Shown here piece by piece: positions 46,639-57,656 of a stretch of DNA of 64,000 nucleotides. Made by a program: the position numbers and the translations under genes. The notes beneath the pieces are model-generated. The model had not been told where the DNA came from. It saw only the letters and a list, made by a program, of their open reading frames with translations, and searched no databases. The DNA is from Saccopteryx bilineata (taxonomy: Eukaryota > Chordata > Mammalia > Chiroptera > Emballonuridae), in the NCBI RefSeq assembly GCF_036850765.1, contig NC_089498.1, positions 48,969,795 to 49,033,794 on the forward strand, in the 5' to 3' direction. The first letter of the stretch is position 1. Every line of letters starts with the position of its first letter.

Positions 46639-46830
46639 AGCTCTGACTGGAAAGCTCAGTTAGTTAGAACATTGTCCCAAAATGCTAAGGTTGCTGGTTT
46701 GATCCCCAGTCAGCGCACATATTGGAAAACAACTGATGAATGCACAACTGACTGGAATAACAAATGAATGCCTCTCTCTCTCTTCCTCTATCTCTCGAAA
46801 ATCAAACGATATAAAAGAATTGTAATTATA
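46639..46830 (+). mobile_element. D-type SINE
   Basis: GCTCTGACTGGAAAGCTCAG head, GGTTTGATCCCCAGTCAGCG B-box region, CT-rich and AT-rich tail. Confidence 0.85.
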
Positions 46831-47010
46831 TATAAAAATAAAAGAAAAAATAAATCAAATCTCAGAAGAACAAACCTTAATTTAGATCGATACATTACAT
46901 AGATGAATATGCAACAAATATCTAGGCTTTTAAAAAATGCACAGTTGGGTTAAAGAGAAAAGAATCTAATAATTCAAATCTCAATTTTTCTCAGCAGAGG
47001 TTGTACTCAC

Positions 47011-47090
47011 AGTCTCCTCAGAAGTAGGATTAGATTTCTCTGAATGTTTAGTGTTTTGGTTAATCTTGCAATTACTTCTTATATAAGAAA
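47011..47090 (-). promoter_or_regulatory. Candidate LIPF promoter and non-coding exon 1
   Basis: The palindrome CTTATATAAG at 47078-47087 would serve as a TATA box on the minus strand. About 30 bases downstream a transcript could start near 47054 and reach a donor-like GTGAGT at 47010-47005, giving a non-coding exon of roughly 43 bases ending GAGGAGACT. This fits the need for an exon upstream of the acceptor at 41760, but the region is AT-rich and other TATA-like strings exist. Identification is inference only. Confidence 0.3.
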
Positions 47091-47091
47091 G

Positions 47092-48080
47092 CCTCAACAA
47101 TAGCCAGAATTATTCACGCACTGATTACATTGACATGTCTTTAATATCTCAAACCATCTCATCGTAAAAGGACAAACCTAAAAATCAAATACTGCATTCA
47201 ATTTACATAGTATTTAGTTCTTACATTTAACTTTTAACAATCACAAATATTGGCCAAAGGAGGTATGATGATTAAAAATTATTTAGAACACATTAAAAAT
47301 GATTCTTGATAGCTTAAACATATAAAACTATTGAACCAGAGGTATAATGCAAATTATTATGTAGTATGGCTTAGATAAAGGGACTTAAGGTTTAAAAAAG
47401 GCTTCCTTTTGTTTTTTAAAAATACAGTGCATAAACTTTTCTACTGGGTGGTTAGATAACCACCTGCAAATAAAAGTAATCAGCAAGGAATAGTGTTTTA
47501 TTATGGTCTTTAACTAGGGTCTCTAATCCTGCAGATAATAGTCTAACTACTATACAAAACCCAACCCTGTTCTTTAAAAGCATGTGGGTGGTGTCCTTTT
47601 TTATATAAAATCATTTGTTGAAGTTTGAACAATGTGACTGTGTTTAAAAGTGAGTTATGCTATTAAAACATTTATATTTTAAAACATAATTAATCCTTAA
47701 CAACCACCATGAGAAAATTTGTAACTCATAGTGAGAAAAAAAGATAATCATATTTTGACTTGTTAAAAGTTTGCAATGTAATTTTAGAAATCATCATTTT
47801 TATTAAAAACCTACCAGAAATAGTAAAAAAAAATTGTTAAAAAAACAAAATGGTAAGTTATAAATAACTTTCCACCAAGCATCACAATACAACTGAAATT
47901 GCATTGTTTCAATAAACTAGGAAAAAATTTAAAGTATATCAAACACTATGTGTATTTACATATTTTTATGTTAGTAATATCTTACCTTCACTCAACTCTG
48001 ATTGATTTTTATCAACAATAACATTTTTGAAAGAAAAAAGATGGTGATGCATTCATAAAGATCAACATGAAAAGAGAGAG
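47092..48080. other. Upstream of the candidate LIPF promoter, nothing recognised
   Basis: AT-rich; no exon or clear repeat was seen. Confidence 0.4.
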
Positions 48081-48093
48081 TTTTGCTAGCTTT

Positions 48094-48696
48094 CTTTTTT
48101 TTTTTAAATAAATTTTTATTAATGGTAATGAGATGACATTAATAAATCAGGGTACATATATTCAAAGAAAACATGTCTAGGTTATTTTGTCATTAAATTA
48201 TGTTGCGTACCCCTCGCCCAAAGTCAGATTGTCCTCCGCCACCCTCTATCTAGTTCTCTGTGCCCCTCCCCCTCCCCCTAACTCTCTCCCTCCCTCCCAT
48301 GTCCTCCCTCCCCCCACCCCTGGTAACCACCACACTCTTGTCCATGTCTCTTAGTCTCATTTTTCTGTTCCACCAATGTATGGAATCATGTAGTTCTTGT
48401 TTTTTTCTGATTTACTTATTTCACTCCTTATAATGTTATCAAGATCCCACCATTTTGCTGTAAATGATCTGATGTCATCATTTCTTATGGCTGAGTAGTA
48501 TTCCATAGTGTATATATGCCACATCTTATTTATCCAGTCTTCTATTGAAGGGCTTTTTGGTTGTTTCCATGTCTTGGCCACTGTGAACAGTGCTGCAATG
48601 AACATGGGGCTACATGTGTCTTCACGTATCAATGTTTCTGAGGTTTTGGGGTATATACCCAGTAGAGGGATTGCTGGGTCATAAGGTAGTTCTATT
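48094..48696 (-). mobile_element. 5'-truncated L1, minus orientation
   Basis: Antisense 3' UTR (CCCTCGCCCAAAGTCAGATT) then ORF2 C-terminus; the minus strand reads [33 protein letters not shown] flanks at 48081-48093 and 48697-48709. Confidence 0.95.
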
Positions 48697-48860
48697 TTTT
48701 GCTAGCTTTATTAATGCAATTTAAGTTTACTTCACTAGCAGGTGGGAAGTAGGTTAAACATGTTTTTTCATGTCATTTTTTGTATTAACAAAAGAATATA
48801 GGATGTGTTTCTTTGGCTTTTTATTTTGACTGAAAATGATTTGGAGTTAGAGCCTGGAGA

Positions 48861-48861
48861 T

Positions 48862-48942
<81 letters not shown>

Positions 48943-48943
48943 T
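48861..48943 (+). repeat. (TAGA)n microsatellite
   Basis: About 20 tetranucleotide units with one ATAATAGA interruption near 48900. Confidence 0.97.
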
Positions 48944-49079
48944 ATGATCTTTGAAAGAGATCTATGATTCTTACAATGATAATGCAGCCAAACAATCAAA
49001 TGGAGTCTTCTTTATAAATATTTTAAATTCTTATTAGTTAGGGGTAATTGTGGCAGTCATATAAACTAGTTAAGGAAAG

Positions 49080-49460
49080 TTAGTTTCCAGCTGGCAACAT
49101 ATAGTAAGGTCCATAAGGAAACCTGACACCTTCTCTACTCATAACAGTCCCCCTAACCTCCCCAACCTTGCTCCACTCTTCTTTTCCCCTTCCTAACTCT
49201 TCCTCATCTTTAGATTTCAGCTCAGCCTTTTCCCCGAGGAACACCACCATAATACTATTTTTCATCTCTCTCTATTGGGCTGAATATTCTTCTTATACAT
49301 CACCATGGAATTTATAGTTTCCCTTGTTATAGGACTTACTGGTTGATAGGCTATTTATTAGGTCTCTTCATTTGGACACAACTTTTTAAGTTCAGGTATT
49401 CCATTTTGTTCAATCACTATTCTATTCTCAGGGTCTACAACTTGCCTGGAAAAAATTATA
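49080..49460 (+). repeat. Possible L2-derived sequence
   Basis: A pyrimidine-rich stretch ending CATTTTGTTCAATCACTATT and CTCAGGGTCTACAACTTGCC is reminiscent of an L2 3' end. Weak. Confidence 0.35.
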
Positions 49461-49648
49461 CAATAAGTATTTGTTAAAAAAAATAATTAAAGAAAGAAAA
49501 AGTTGCAAAATTACTTATACACATTTAGGAATAGGCATACCAAATATCACTTTGTAATAGTAAACTAGTTGCACATTAAAAAAATGTGATTAGTTTAATA
49601 GAAGTACAATACAGAAGAAGATATTGCAATGCTTGAGAATAATATGTA

Positions 49649-49986
49649 CCATATTTCCTCATGCATAAGATGCTCCCATGTATAACATGCCCCTTAATTT
49701 TGAGCCCTGAAATTTAAAAAATAATGTGTTACATAAAGTTATTGAACTCAAGTTTTACTCATCACAAAATCCATACAACTTCTCATCACTGTCAAAACTC
49801 CCATTCATTAGTTTGTCCTCATCTGTGTCTGATGACAAATCACTGTCTTCAACAATGAGTGCAAAAACAAGCATGAAAAAAGCAGGAAATGCAAGTAAAA
49901 AAACTACAACCACTGTATAAGATGCACCCACTTTTTAGACCCTAAATTTTTCAGAAAAGGTGCACCTTACACATGGGGGAATACAG
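49649..49986. mobile_element. Non-autonomous DNA transposon with imperfect TIRs
   Basis: The left end CCATATTTCCTCATGCATAA, then GATGC, pairs with the reverse complement of the right end (GGTGCACCTTACACATGGGG, then GAATACAG). TATGTA lies on both sides at 49643-49648 and 49987-49992, also compatible with a TA target. No transposase is intact. Confidence 0.75.
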
Positions 49987-50374
49987 TATGTATTAGAACA
50001 CCACTACCTCTCATTTCTTATGCTGATAATAAAAAATGTTGGTAACAATAATTAAACAGTATAAGTTGCTGAAAGAAAAGATGTAATCAAAGAGTTGTAC
50101 TAATTGTTCCATGAAAACCACTTTGATTCTATGACCTTTGGGATAGACATTAAAAACACCATTGATAAAGTTTAAAACTTTAATTAGGACAAATAAAAAC
50201 ATGAATCCAGTATGGAAAACATCTTTGAATCAGGCTATAATGTTGAGAGGCCCAGGACAGGAGAAATGGTTGTACCTATAGAACAATATGTTGTGTGACT
50301 GACTTGTTCACAGAGTCTTAGTTTATGCAATAAACTAAATAATAATAATCATCTTTGCCTAACTACCTGGTAGG

Positions 50375-50640
50375 TTTGTCATGGAAATGCTCTTATTTCC
50401 TTTTGTTGCTTGGTATCTTTTCCTCAAGATTCAAGATTTACTTTAAATGTCACCTTTATGGTGAGGACATCTCTGAATTTCTCTGTAGAATTAAATAGCT
50501 TCTTCCCCTAGATGTCCTAGGTCTTTTTCTGTATCCTTGCACTAGCATTTTTCATGGTTTAATTCTTTTCTCTATTTTTATTAATTGAATTTATTGAGAG
50601 GACAAACTTTTTTTTCTGTTTAGATTGCATATGATGAATA
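50375..50640 (+). repeat. L2 3'-end fragment
   Basis: TTTAAATGTCACCTTTATGG, GAATTTCTCTGTAG and TTGCACTAGCATTTTTCATG follow the L2 end region. Confidence 0.6.
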
Positions 50641-50859
50641 AAATAATGATAAGTGAATGAACCCATGAATAGAGACCTAAGGAGGTAATACAAAAAACAA
50701 ATGATTTCTAAAATTTAAAGAATAAGAGAAGTAAATATAAGAAAGTGTTGTCAGTAGTTTTGTGCTGGATTTATTAAAGAAAGATAAGATCCACAAGATT
50801 ATACCATCCTGCACACAGGTATATGCTGTGCTCACAGATATATGGTGTGCTAATTTCTT

Positions 50860-51245
50860 TCTTTATTTTTTTTTTTTCTGTGTTTTTCTGAAGCCGGAAA
50901 TGGGGAGAGACAGTCAGACAGATTCCCGCATGCGCCCGACCGGGATCCATCCGGCATGCCCACCAGGGGGCAATACTCTGCCCCTCCAGGGCGTCGCTCC
51001 GTTGCGACCAGAGCCACTCTAGCGCCTGGGGCAGAGGCTGAGGAGCCATCCCCAGCGCCCGGGCCATCTTTGCTCCAGTGGAGCCTCGGCTGTGGGCGGG
51101 GAAGAGAAAGACAGAGAGGAAGGAGAGGGGGAGGGGTGGAGAAGCAGATGGGCACTTCTCCTGTGTGCCCTGGCCGGGAATCGAACCCGGGACTTCTGCA
51201 CACCAGGCTGACACTCTACCACTGAGCCAACTGGCCAGGGCTTGA
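50860..51245 (-). mobile_element. C-type VES-like SINE, minus orientation, well preserved
   Basis: T-rich tail, GAGCCATCCCCAGCGCCCGG body, GGGAATCGAACCCGGGACTT (antisense B box) and AACTGGCCAGGGCTT. TGTGCTAATTTCTT flanks at 50846-50859 and 51246-51259. Confidence 0.95.
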
Positions 51246-51294
51246 TGTGCTAATTTCTTCATCTTTGGTTCTATACAGAGGGAAGAATACCGTA

Positions 51295-51515
51295 AGTCTA
51301 AATGCATAGTCTTTAGAGCCAAATTGGCCAAGTTGTAATTCTTGCACTACCACCTATTGCACAGGTGATTTGATATTACTTTCAGCTTCTCACTTTCCTC
51401 ATATTAAAAATAAGGATATCAGTGCCTACCTCTGTTTTTATAAAAATTAAGTTAAAATAAATTACAGTCTATTTATCATCAGGCATAGCATACATACATA
51501 GTAAATGGTAATTTA
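51295..51515 (+). repeat. MIR element
   Basis: GTCTTTAGAGCCAAATTGGC, TCTCACTTTCCTCATATTAA and GATATCAGTGCCTACCTCTG match MIR. Confidence 0.75.
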
Positions 51516-51689
51516 CAACTTTTATAGTAAATGATTTCACTAATTGTATAGGTCTCACTTACCATTGATCAAATAAATATTTATTGAATGTCTATCATAT
51601 ACTTGAAAAATCTCTCAGAAGCTGGAAATATAATCTTTAAAAAGATAAACCAGTTTCCCAACCTCTAGGACCTTATATTTTAAGGTACA

Positions 51690-51880
51690 GAGAAACAATT
51701 CTAAGTGAAATAAGCTAGTCATAGGAAGACAAGTACTGTATGATTTCACTTATATGTGGAATCTAATGAACAAAATAAACTAACAAACAAAATAGAAACA
51801 GTCATAGATACAGAGAACAGACTGACAGCTGTCAGAGGGGAAGGGGTTTGGGGACTGGGTGAGAAGGTGAAGAGATTAAG
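51690..51880 (+). mobile_element. Older L1 3' fragment, left part
   Basis: AAGTGAAATAAGCTAGTCAT and TGTATGATTTCACTTATATG are L1 ORF2/3' UTR. It is interrupted by a younger L1 and resumes at 53506. Confidence 0.82.
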
Positions 51881-51890
51881 AAAAGGGAAA

Positions 51891-53505
51891 AAAAAGCAAT
51901 ATATAAATTTAATGCAATTCCCATCAAAATTCCAATGACATTATTTAAAGAAATGGAACAAAAAATCATCAGATTTATATGGAACTATAAAAAACCCTGA
52001 ATAGCCAAAGCAATCCTAAAGAAAAAGAATGAAGCTGGGGGCATTACAATACCTGACTTCAAACTCTATTATAGGGCCACGACAATCAAAACAGCATGGT
52101 ATTGGCAGAAAAATAGACACTCAGACCAATGGAACAGAATAGAAAGTCCAGAAATAAAACCACATATATATGGTCAAATAATTTTCGATAAAGGGGCCAA
52201 CAACACACAATGGAGAAAAGAAAGTCTCTTCAACAAATGGTGCTGGGAAAACTGGAAAGCCACATGCAAAAGAATGAAACTTGACTATAGTTTGTCCCCT
52301 TGTACTAAAATTAATTCAAAATGGATCAAAGACCTAAATATAAGACCTGAAACAATAAAGTACATAGAAGAAGATATAGATACTAAACTCATGGACCTTG
52401 GTTTTAAAGAGCATTTTATGAATTTGACTCCAAAGGCGAAGGAAGTGAAGGCAAAAATAAATGAATGGGACTACATCAGACTAAGAAGTTTTTGCTCAGC
52501 AAGAGAAACTGACAACACAATAAACAGAAAGCCAACTAAATGGGAAATGATATTTTCAAACAACAGCTCAGATAAGGGCCTAATATCCAAAATATACAAA
52601 GAACTCATAAAACTCAACAACAAACAAACAAACAATCCAATAAAAAAATGGGAAGAGGACATGAACAGACACTTCTCCCAGGAAGAGATACAAATGGCCA
52701 ACAGATATATGAAAAGATGCTCATCTTCATTAGCTATTAGAGAAATGCAAATCAAAACTGCAACGAGATACCACCTCACACCTGTTAGATTAGCTATTAT
52801 CAACAAGACAGGTAATAGCAAATGTTGGAGAGGCTGTGGAGTAAAAGGAACCCTCATTCACTGTTGGTGGGAATGTAAAGTAGTACAACCATTATGGAAG
52901 AAAGTATGGTGGTTCCTCAAAAAATTGAAAATAGAGCTACCTTATGACCCAGCAATCCCTCTATTGGATATATACCCCCAAAACTCAGAAACATTGATAC
53001 GTAAAGTTACATGTAGCCCCATGTTCATTGCAGTATTGTTCGCAGTGGCCAAGACATGGAAACAACCAAAAAGCCCTTCAATAGAAGACTGGATAAAGAA
53101 GATGTGGCACATATACACTATGGAATACTACTCAGCCATAAGAAATGATGACATCAGATCATTTACAACAAAATGGTTGGATCTTGATAACATTATACGG
53201 AGTGAAATAAGTAAATCAGAAAAAACTAAGAACTGCATGATTCCATACATAGGTGGCACACAAAAACGAGACTAAGAGACATGGACAAGAGTGTGGTGGT
53301 TACTGGGGGGGGGGAGAGGGAGGAAGAGGGGAAGGGGCACCAAGAAAACTAGATAGAGGGTGAAAGAGGACAATCTGACTTTGAGTGATGGGTATGCAAC
53401 ATAATTGAATGACAAGATAACCTGGACATGTTTTCTTTAAACATATGATATATACCCTGATTTATTGATGTCACTCCATTAAAATTAATAAAAATTTTAA
53501 AAAAT
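51891..53505 (+). mobile_element. Younger 5'-truncated L1 nested in older L1
   Basis: The L1 ORF2 C-terminal third is followed by a 3' UTR (from about 53276) and an A-rich end. AAAAGGGAAA flanks at 51881-51890 and 53506-53515. 5' truncation is usual for L1. Confidence 0.95.
51899..53275 (+). pseudogene. L1 ORF2 C-terminal fragment (reverse transcriptase-endonuclease protein tail)
   Basis: Continuous frame starting at [20 protein letters not shown] with one TGA at 51998-52000, probably from a CGA, then open to the TAA-type end at 53275. The part encodes the ORF2p region downstream of the reverse transcriptase ([18 protein letters not shown] and SEISKSEK near the end). Endonuclease and catalytic RT motifs are absent through truncation. 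It is not a host gene. Confidence 0.95.
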
Positions 53506-53730
53506 AAAAGGGAAAGAAGATTATAGACACATAACAATGTGGTGATTACAAGAGGAAAAGTAAGCGAGGTCGATAGAAGATGGTAAAGGGGAAATAAATG
53601 GTGATGGAAGGAGACTTGACTTGGGGGGTGAACATGGGTATCATATACAGATGATGTGTTATGGAATGGTACACCTGAAAGCTTTGTAATGTTTTTAAAC
53701 AATATCATCACAATAAAGGCAATTTAAGAA
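53506..53730 (+). mobile_element. Older L1 3' fragment, right part
   Basis: GGTGATTACAAGAGGAAAAG, GGAATGGTACACCTGAAAGC and TTTTTAAACAATATCATCAC are a typical L1 3' UTR end. Confidence 0.85.
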
Positions 53731-54439
53731 GTGCTGGGAAAAACAGAAATGGACAAAAGTTCATAGATTGTGAAAAGTACTATGAAGAAACAAAGAACTA
53801 TGTGAAATAGAATAACCACTTCTGGGACAGATAGGGAAGGTCCATAAACGCTTTAGGTGGCAAGCACACTTTAAAAATCTGATGAAAGCTACAAATCTCC
53901 TCCCCAGCATTACATGCATACACAAAAAATTTTGCCTATAATTTCTTAGGGTTAAAGCAGATTCCACGTAAATGTGCATGTATTTAGGTCTGTACATTCC
54001 TAAGGCTAATCGATTAACTCCTCTTTCATTAGATTCTCTAGTAAAACTTAAGGAATATTGTGCAATAATATAAAAGAAATAACAGTATTTAGGAAAAACA
54101 ATTCCATTTCCAATAAAACTCGTACACTTGCATTTAGTAGTAAGGTTTCTTTTTAATTTAATTTTTAATTGATTCAAGTCTATATGTGATCCAGCTGAGC
54201 CACCATTTCTTAGGAGTCAGACTATAACATACCTTGTCATGTTTTCCTTCCTATTTTTTCTAATTTGATAGTGAGCAGGAATATTTTCATAGATGTATAA
54301 GTTCAAAATATTAGAATCATTTTTGATAAAGTCACTTATTCTCTTTTTAAATTCAATCAGTCTCAAAGCCCTACTATCATATTTCTGTCTTTGAGACAGC
54401 TCTTTTTTGTTCTTCATTTACTTCCATTTCTATTTCCAT

Positions 54440-54660
54440 CATCAGAGTACAGGCTCTCATTACCTCTCACTTAGGATTTTTTGCTGTCCCTCTTAACTGT
54501 TGTTCTAGCCTCTAACTTTTCATTATTCAATGCATTACCAAAGTGTTCCTTCCTATATTTAAATCCTAAAGTGAAAGTCCAATGCTATTACTTTTGCCTT
54601 GAAAACTTGTAATGGTTCCTACTGTCCCAAGGATGGAGTTCAAAGTGAAAGAATGCATTT
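54440..54660 (+). repeat. L2-like fragment
   Basis: CTTTTGCCTTGAAAACTTGT, then AATGGTTCCTACTGTCCCAA, is similar to the L2 3' region. Confidence 0.45.
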
Positions 54661-56394
54661 CATTCAATAAACATTTTTAAAGGAACTTTTTGTTCCGAGG
54701 AATGGATTGTTCCTAATATTTCCACTCCCAATTAATCTCTTTTTCTTATGATCTGCTATTGTACTTTGGTGATAATAAAACTCATTTTGGCCTATATATT
54801 TCTGCTGTTTTTGTATTGCTTTTTAATGACTTTAGAGCCTGCCCTTAATAAATGAAGTTCAAGAAGATGAACTTCATTAAGATACTTTATATCACAATAG
54901 AACACAGCTGTAGGCCTTTTCACTCAGCAGGTGCTTGGTATTCAGATATTAAACTAGCTTATTTCCTGCATCATTTCACGAATCCTTGAGACAACACTTG
55001 GTGCTTACAAAATGACTCCATTTGGTTGTCTTCAAAAAATTCCAAAGGTCTTTTATCACTCTGGCATGATTACATTGTCATTTCAACTCCTCTTAGGGAC
55101 CTCTAGTTGGCTCAGAAATTTATAAAACACAGATGTTTATAATCTTGGGCCCATGTAAATGTGTGTGTATTTAGGTCTATGAATTTCTAAGATGAGTAGC
55201 TCTTTCTTTCCCATGAGATTCTCTAGTAAAACTTAAGAAATATGGTGAAAGCATATAAAAGATAAAAAAATAGCATTAAGGAAAAATAATTCCACTGTAA
55301 ATAAAGCCCAGAGTTTTGCATCTAGTAGTAAGATTTTTTTTTAATCATGCCAATAATTTTATAGTAAATGTTTAAAAGTCCTCCATGTCCCCAGATCAAA
55401 CGCAATTGATTGTAGGAGGCAGACAGAAGGTGAATGAGGTTAGAGATTTGATAGACTAAGTTGCTGGCTCCTTAGGGTCAGATAGTAAGACATTTTGCTA
55501 TCCACAGTGCAGCTGGGATTTTCCTGTCGGTCACTTGGTCCTGTGTAAGAGAAGGCTAAGTGAATACAAAGAAAGAAAAGATTTTTCACAAATAATTATA
55601 CTTAAAAGCGACATTAAGTTCTTGTAAAATCATACTTTATAAGAATAGATTATAATACACATTTTATTAATATTATCATTATTGAAAATGAGTTTGCTTT
55701 AAAATTCATAGCTTTTAGGAAAAAGACCTCTTACCTATTAGTAAAATATAAAGGTCCATACCACAATAGTCCCAACATTCCTGGCAAGATTTGGTGACCT
55801 TCTACACACAGACTGAGATTAGGAGAAAGACAATATTTTTTTTTCTAATCTTTAAAACAACAGGAAAATAGATAATTGAAATTGGATCTGCTTTGTTGAC
55901 TCTTTTGAAGAAACAAAGATAGGTGTGATTTAGAATTTCTAAACAAAGAGCAGTCTGTGTTGCTGGCTATTGTCCTGGTCTGGTCAGTTGGTCTTGAATT
56001 AATCTCATAGGTCTAGAGATAAGTATGTTTATCCCACCCTAATCAACAGGTTCAACCCTAATCCTGCTGAGGTCTGTTCCTGCCCTTTCTTTTCTGTGAC
56101 CACCACTTGGGTAAGGCAAATGTATGAGTCCCTACAATTGAGGCAAGTAGAGTTGAGGAGTGAGGAGGTTTGGTTAAGAGACAGAGATATTGGGATAGAA
56201 TGATAAAAACCTGTCTTGGGGAGAAAACCTGTGGATGTTTTCAGAATTTGTAGAGAGAATCTGCTACTCCAGTCAATATCTAATATATGACAGAAGGCTG
56301 AGAAACAAAGTTGCCTTTAGCTGTGTCATGTGATGGCCAAAGTAGGTCAAACAAATCATATGTGTTTTTACTTGAATTACTATGTATAATCTTG
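54661..56394. other. Intergenic, nothing recognised
   Basis: There is an inexact internal similarity between 53960-54140 and 55150-55335 (ATGTGTGTGTATTTAGGTCT versus ATGTGCATGTATTTAGGTCT and neighbours), suggesting a duplicated or repeated element of unknown family. Confidence 0.45.
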
Positions 56395-56586
56395 CAGGGG
56401 TCATCAAACTTTTTATAAAAATCTCCCACTTTTGCAGTGCTGGTCAACTTGGTCCCTACTGCCCACTAGTGGGCAGTCCAGCTTTCATGGTGGGCCAATC
56501 GCAGCGCTGTTTGGTTGCGCGTTAGGGACCAGGTTGACCAGCACTGCAAAAGTGGGCGGTTTTTATAAAAAGTTTGAAGACCCCTG
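56395..56586. mobile_element. Palindromic hAT-like MITE, copy 2
   Basis: Starts CAGGGGTCATCAAACTTTTT and ends AAAAAGTTTGAAGACCCCTG; arms of about 65 bases are inverted repeats, with a short centre around 56470-56520. Size is about 192 bases. CAGGGGTC-type ends are typical of hAT elements. Confidence 0.9.
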
Positions 56587-56747
56587 CATCATCTTCAATT
56601 TACAAATAAGAAAATCATCTCAGGTGCATTCACTTGGCTAAAGGCATGCAGTTAGTTGGTGATTGCAGGAGCTCGAGCAGAGCTTCAGATTATAGACACA
56701 GTTCACCTTTTGGGCTGCTGGGGTTCTCTGGAGCACTCATTGAATGT

Positions 56748-57130
56748 CACTCTATTCATTTGCTACGGCTACCATTACAAAGTACCACATATTGGGTGGC
56801 TTAAACAATAGAAATTTCTTTTCTCACAGGTCAGGAGGCTGGAAGCTCAAGGTGTTAGCATGGTCGACTCCTTCTGAAGCTTCTTTTCTTAGCTTGCAAA
56901 CAACTGTCTCCTTCCTGTGTCATCACATCGTCTTCCCTTCATGCCCGTCTGTGTCCAAACTTACTCTTTTTATCAGCACACCAGTCATATTGGATTAAGG
57001 GCCACCCTAATGACTTCATTTAACTTAAATACCTCTTTAAAAACCTTATGTCCAAATATAGCCCCATTCTGAGGTCAGGACTTCAACCTATAAATTTGGG
57101 GAGAGGGCACAATTAAGCCCATAACAGTCA
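56748..57130 (+). repeat. MaLR-type LTR (MLT1-like)
   Basis: GTACCACATATTGGGTGGCT, AACAATAGAAATTTCTTTTC, CACCAGTCATATTGGATTAA and CAATTAAGCCCATAACAGT follow the MLT1 order. Confidence 0.85.
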
Positions 57131-57309
57131 TCAATTTCAAAATGGTAGTTTTAACCACTTAATATTTATAGGTCATGCATTTTATAATCAAAATGAGATT
57201 AATGCATGAAATTATTTTTTCTGATATGAACTTGAATATTGTCAGAAAGAAAACCAGAAAATTTTGTAGCTTCAATCAGAACAAGATTTAGTCATTTCAA
57301 ACTTTACAC

Positions 57310-57656
57310 TTTTTTCTTAAGTGAGAAACGGGGAGGCAGAGAGACAGACTCTTACATGCACCCTGACTGGGGTACTCCTGGCAAGCTCCCTATGGAGAGA
57401 TGCTGTGCCCATCTGGGGCCGTTGCTTGGCAACTGAGCTATTTTAGCACCTGAAACGAGGCCATGGCACCATCTTTAGTGCCTGGAGCCAACTTACTCCA
57501 ACTGAGCCAGGGCTGTGGAAGAGGAGGAGAGAGAGAAGGGAGAGGGGGAGGGGTGGAGAAGCAGATGGTCACTTCTGTGTGCCTTGACCGGGAATCAAAC
57601 CTGGGACATCCAGACAGTGGACTATTGTTCTAATCAGTGAGTCAACTGGCCAGGGC
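57310..57656 (-). mobile_element. C-type VES-like SINE, minus orientation
   Basis: GTGAGAAACGGGGAGGCAGA to CAACTGGCCAGGGC; CAAACTT flanks both sides. Confidence 0.9.

Noticed and set aside
49080..49265. 61-residue minus frame rich in Glu/Lys
   Set aside because: It is antisense to pyrimidine-rich repeat-like sequence with no conserved domain.
50774..51331. 185-residue open frame on the minus strand
   Set aside because: It runs through a GC-rich C-type SINE and is low-complexity sequence without homologous domains.
52274..53275. 333-residue open frame as a host gene
   Set aside because: It is the C-terminal part of L1 ORF2, inside a 5'-truncated element with target duplications.
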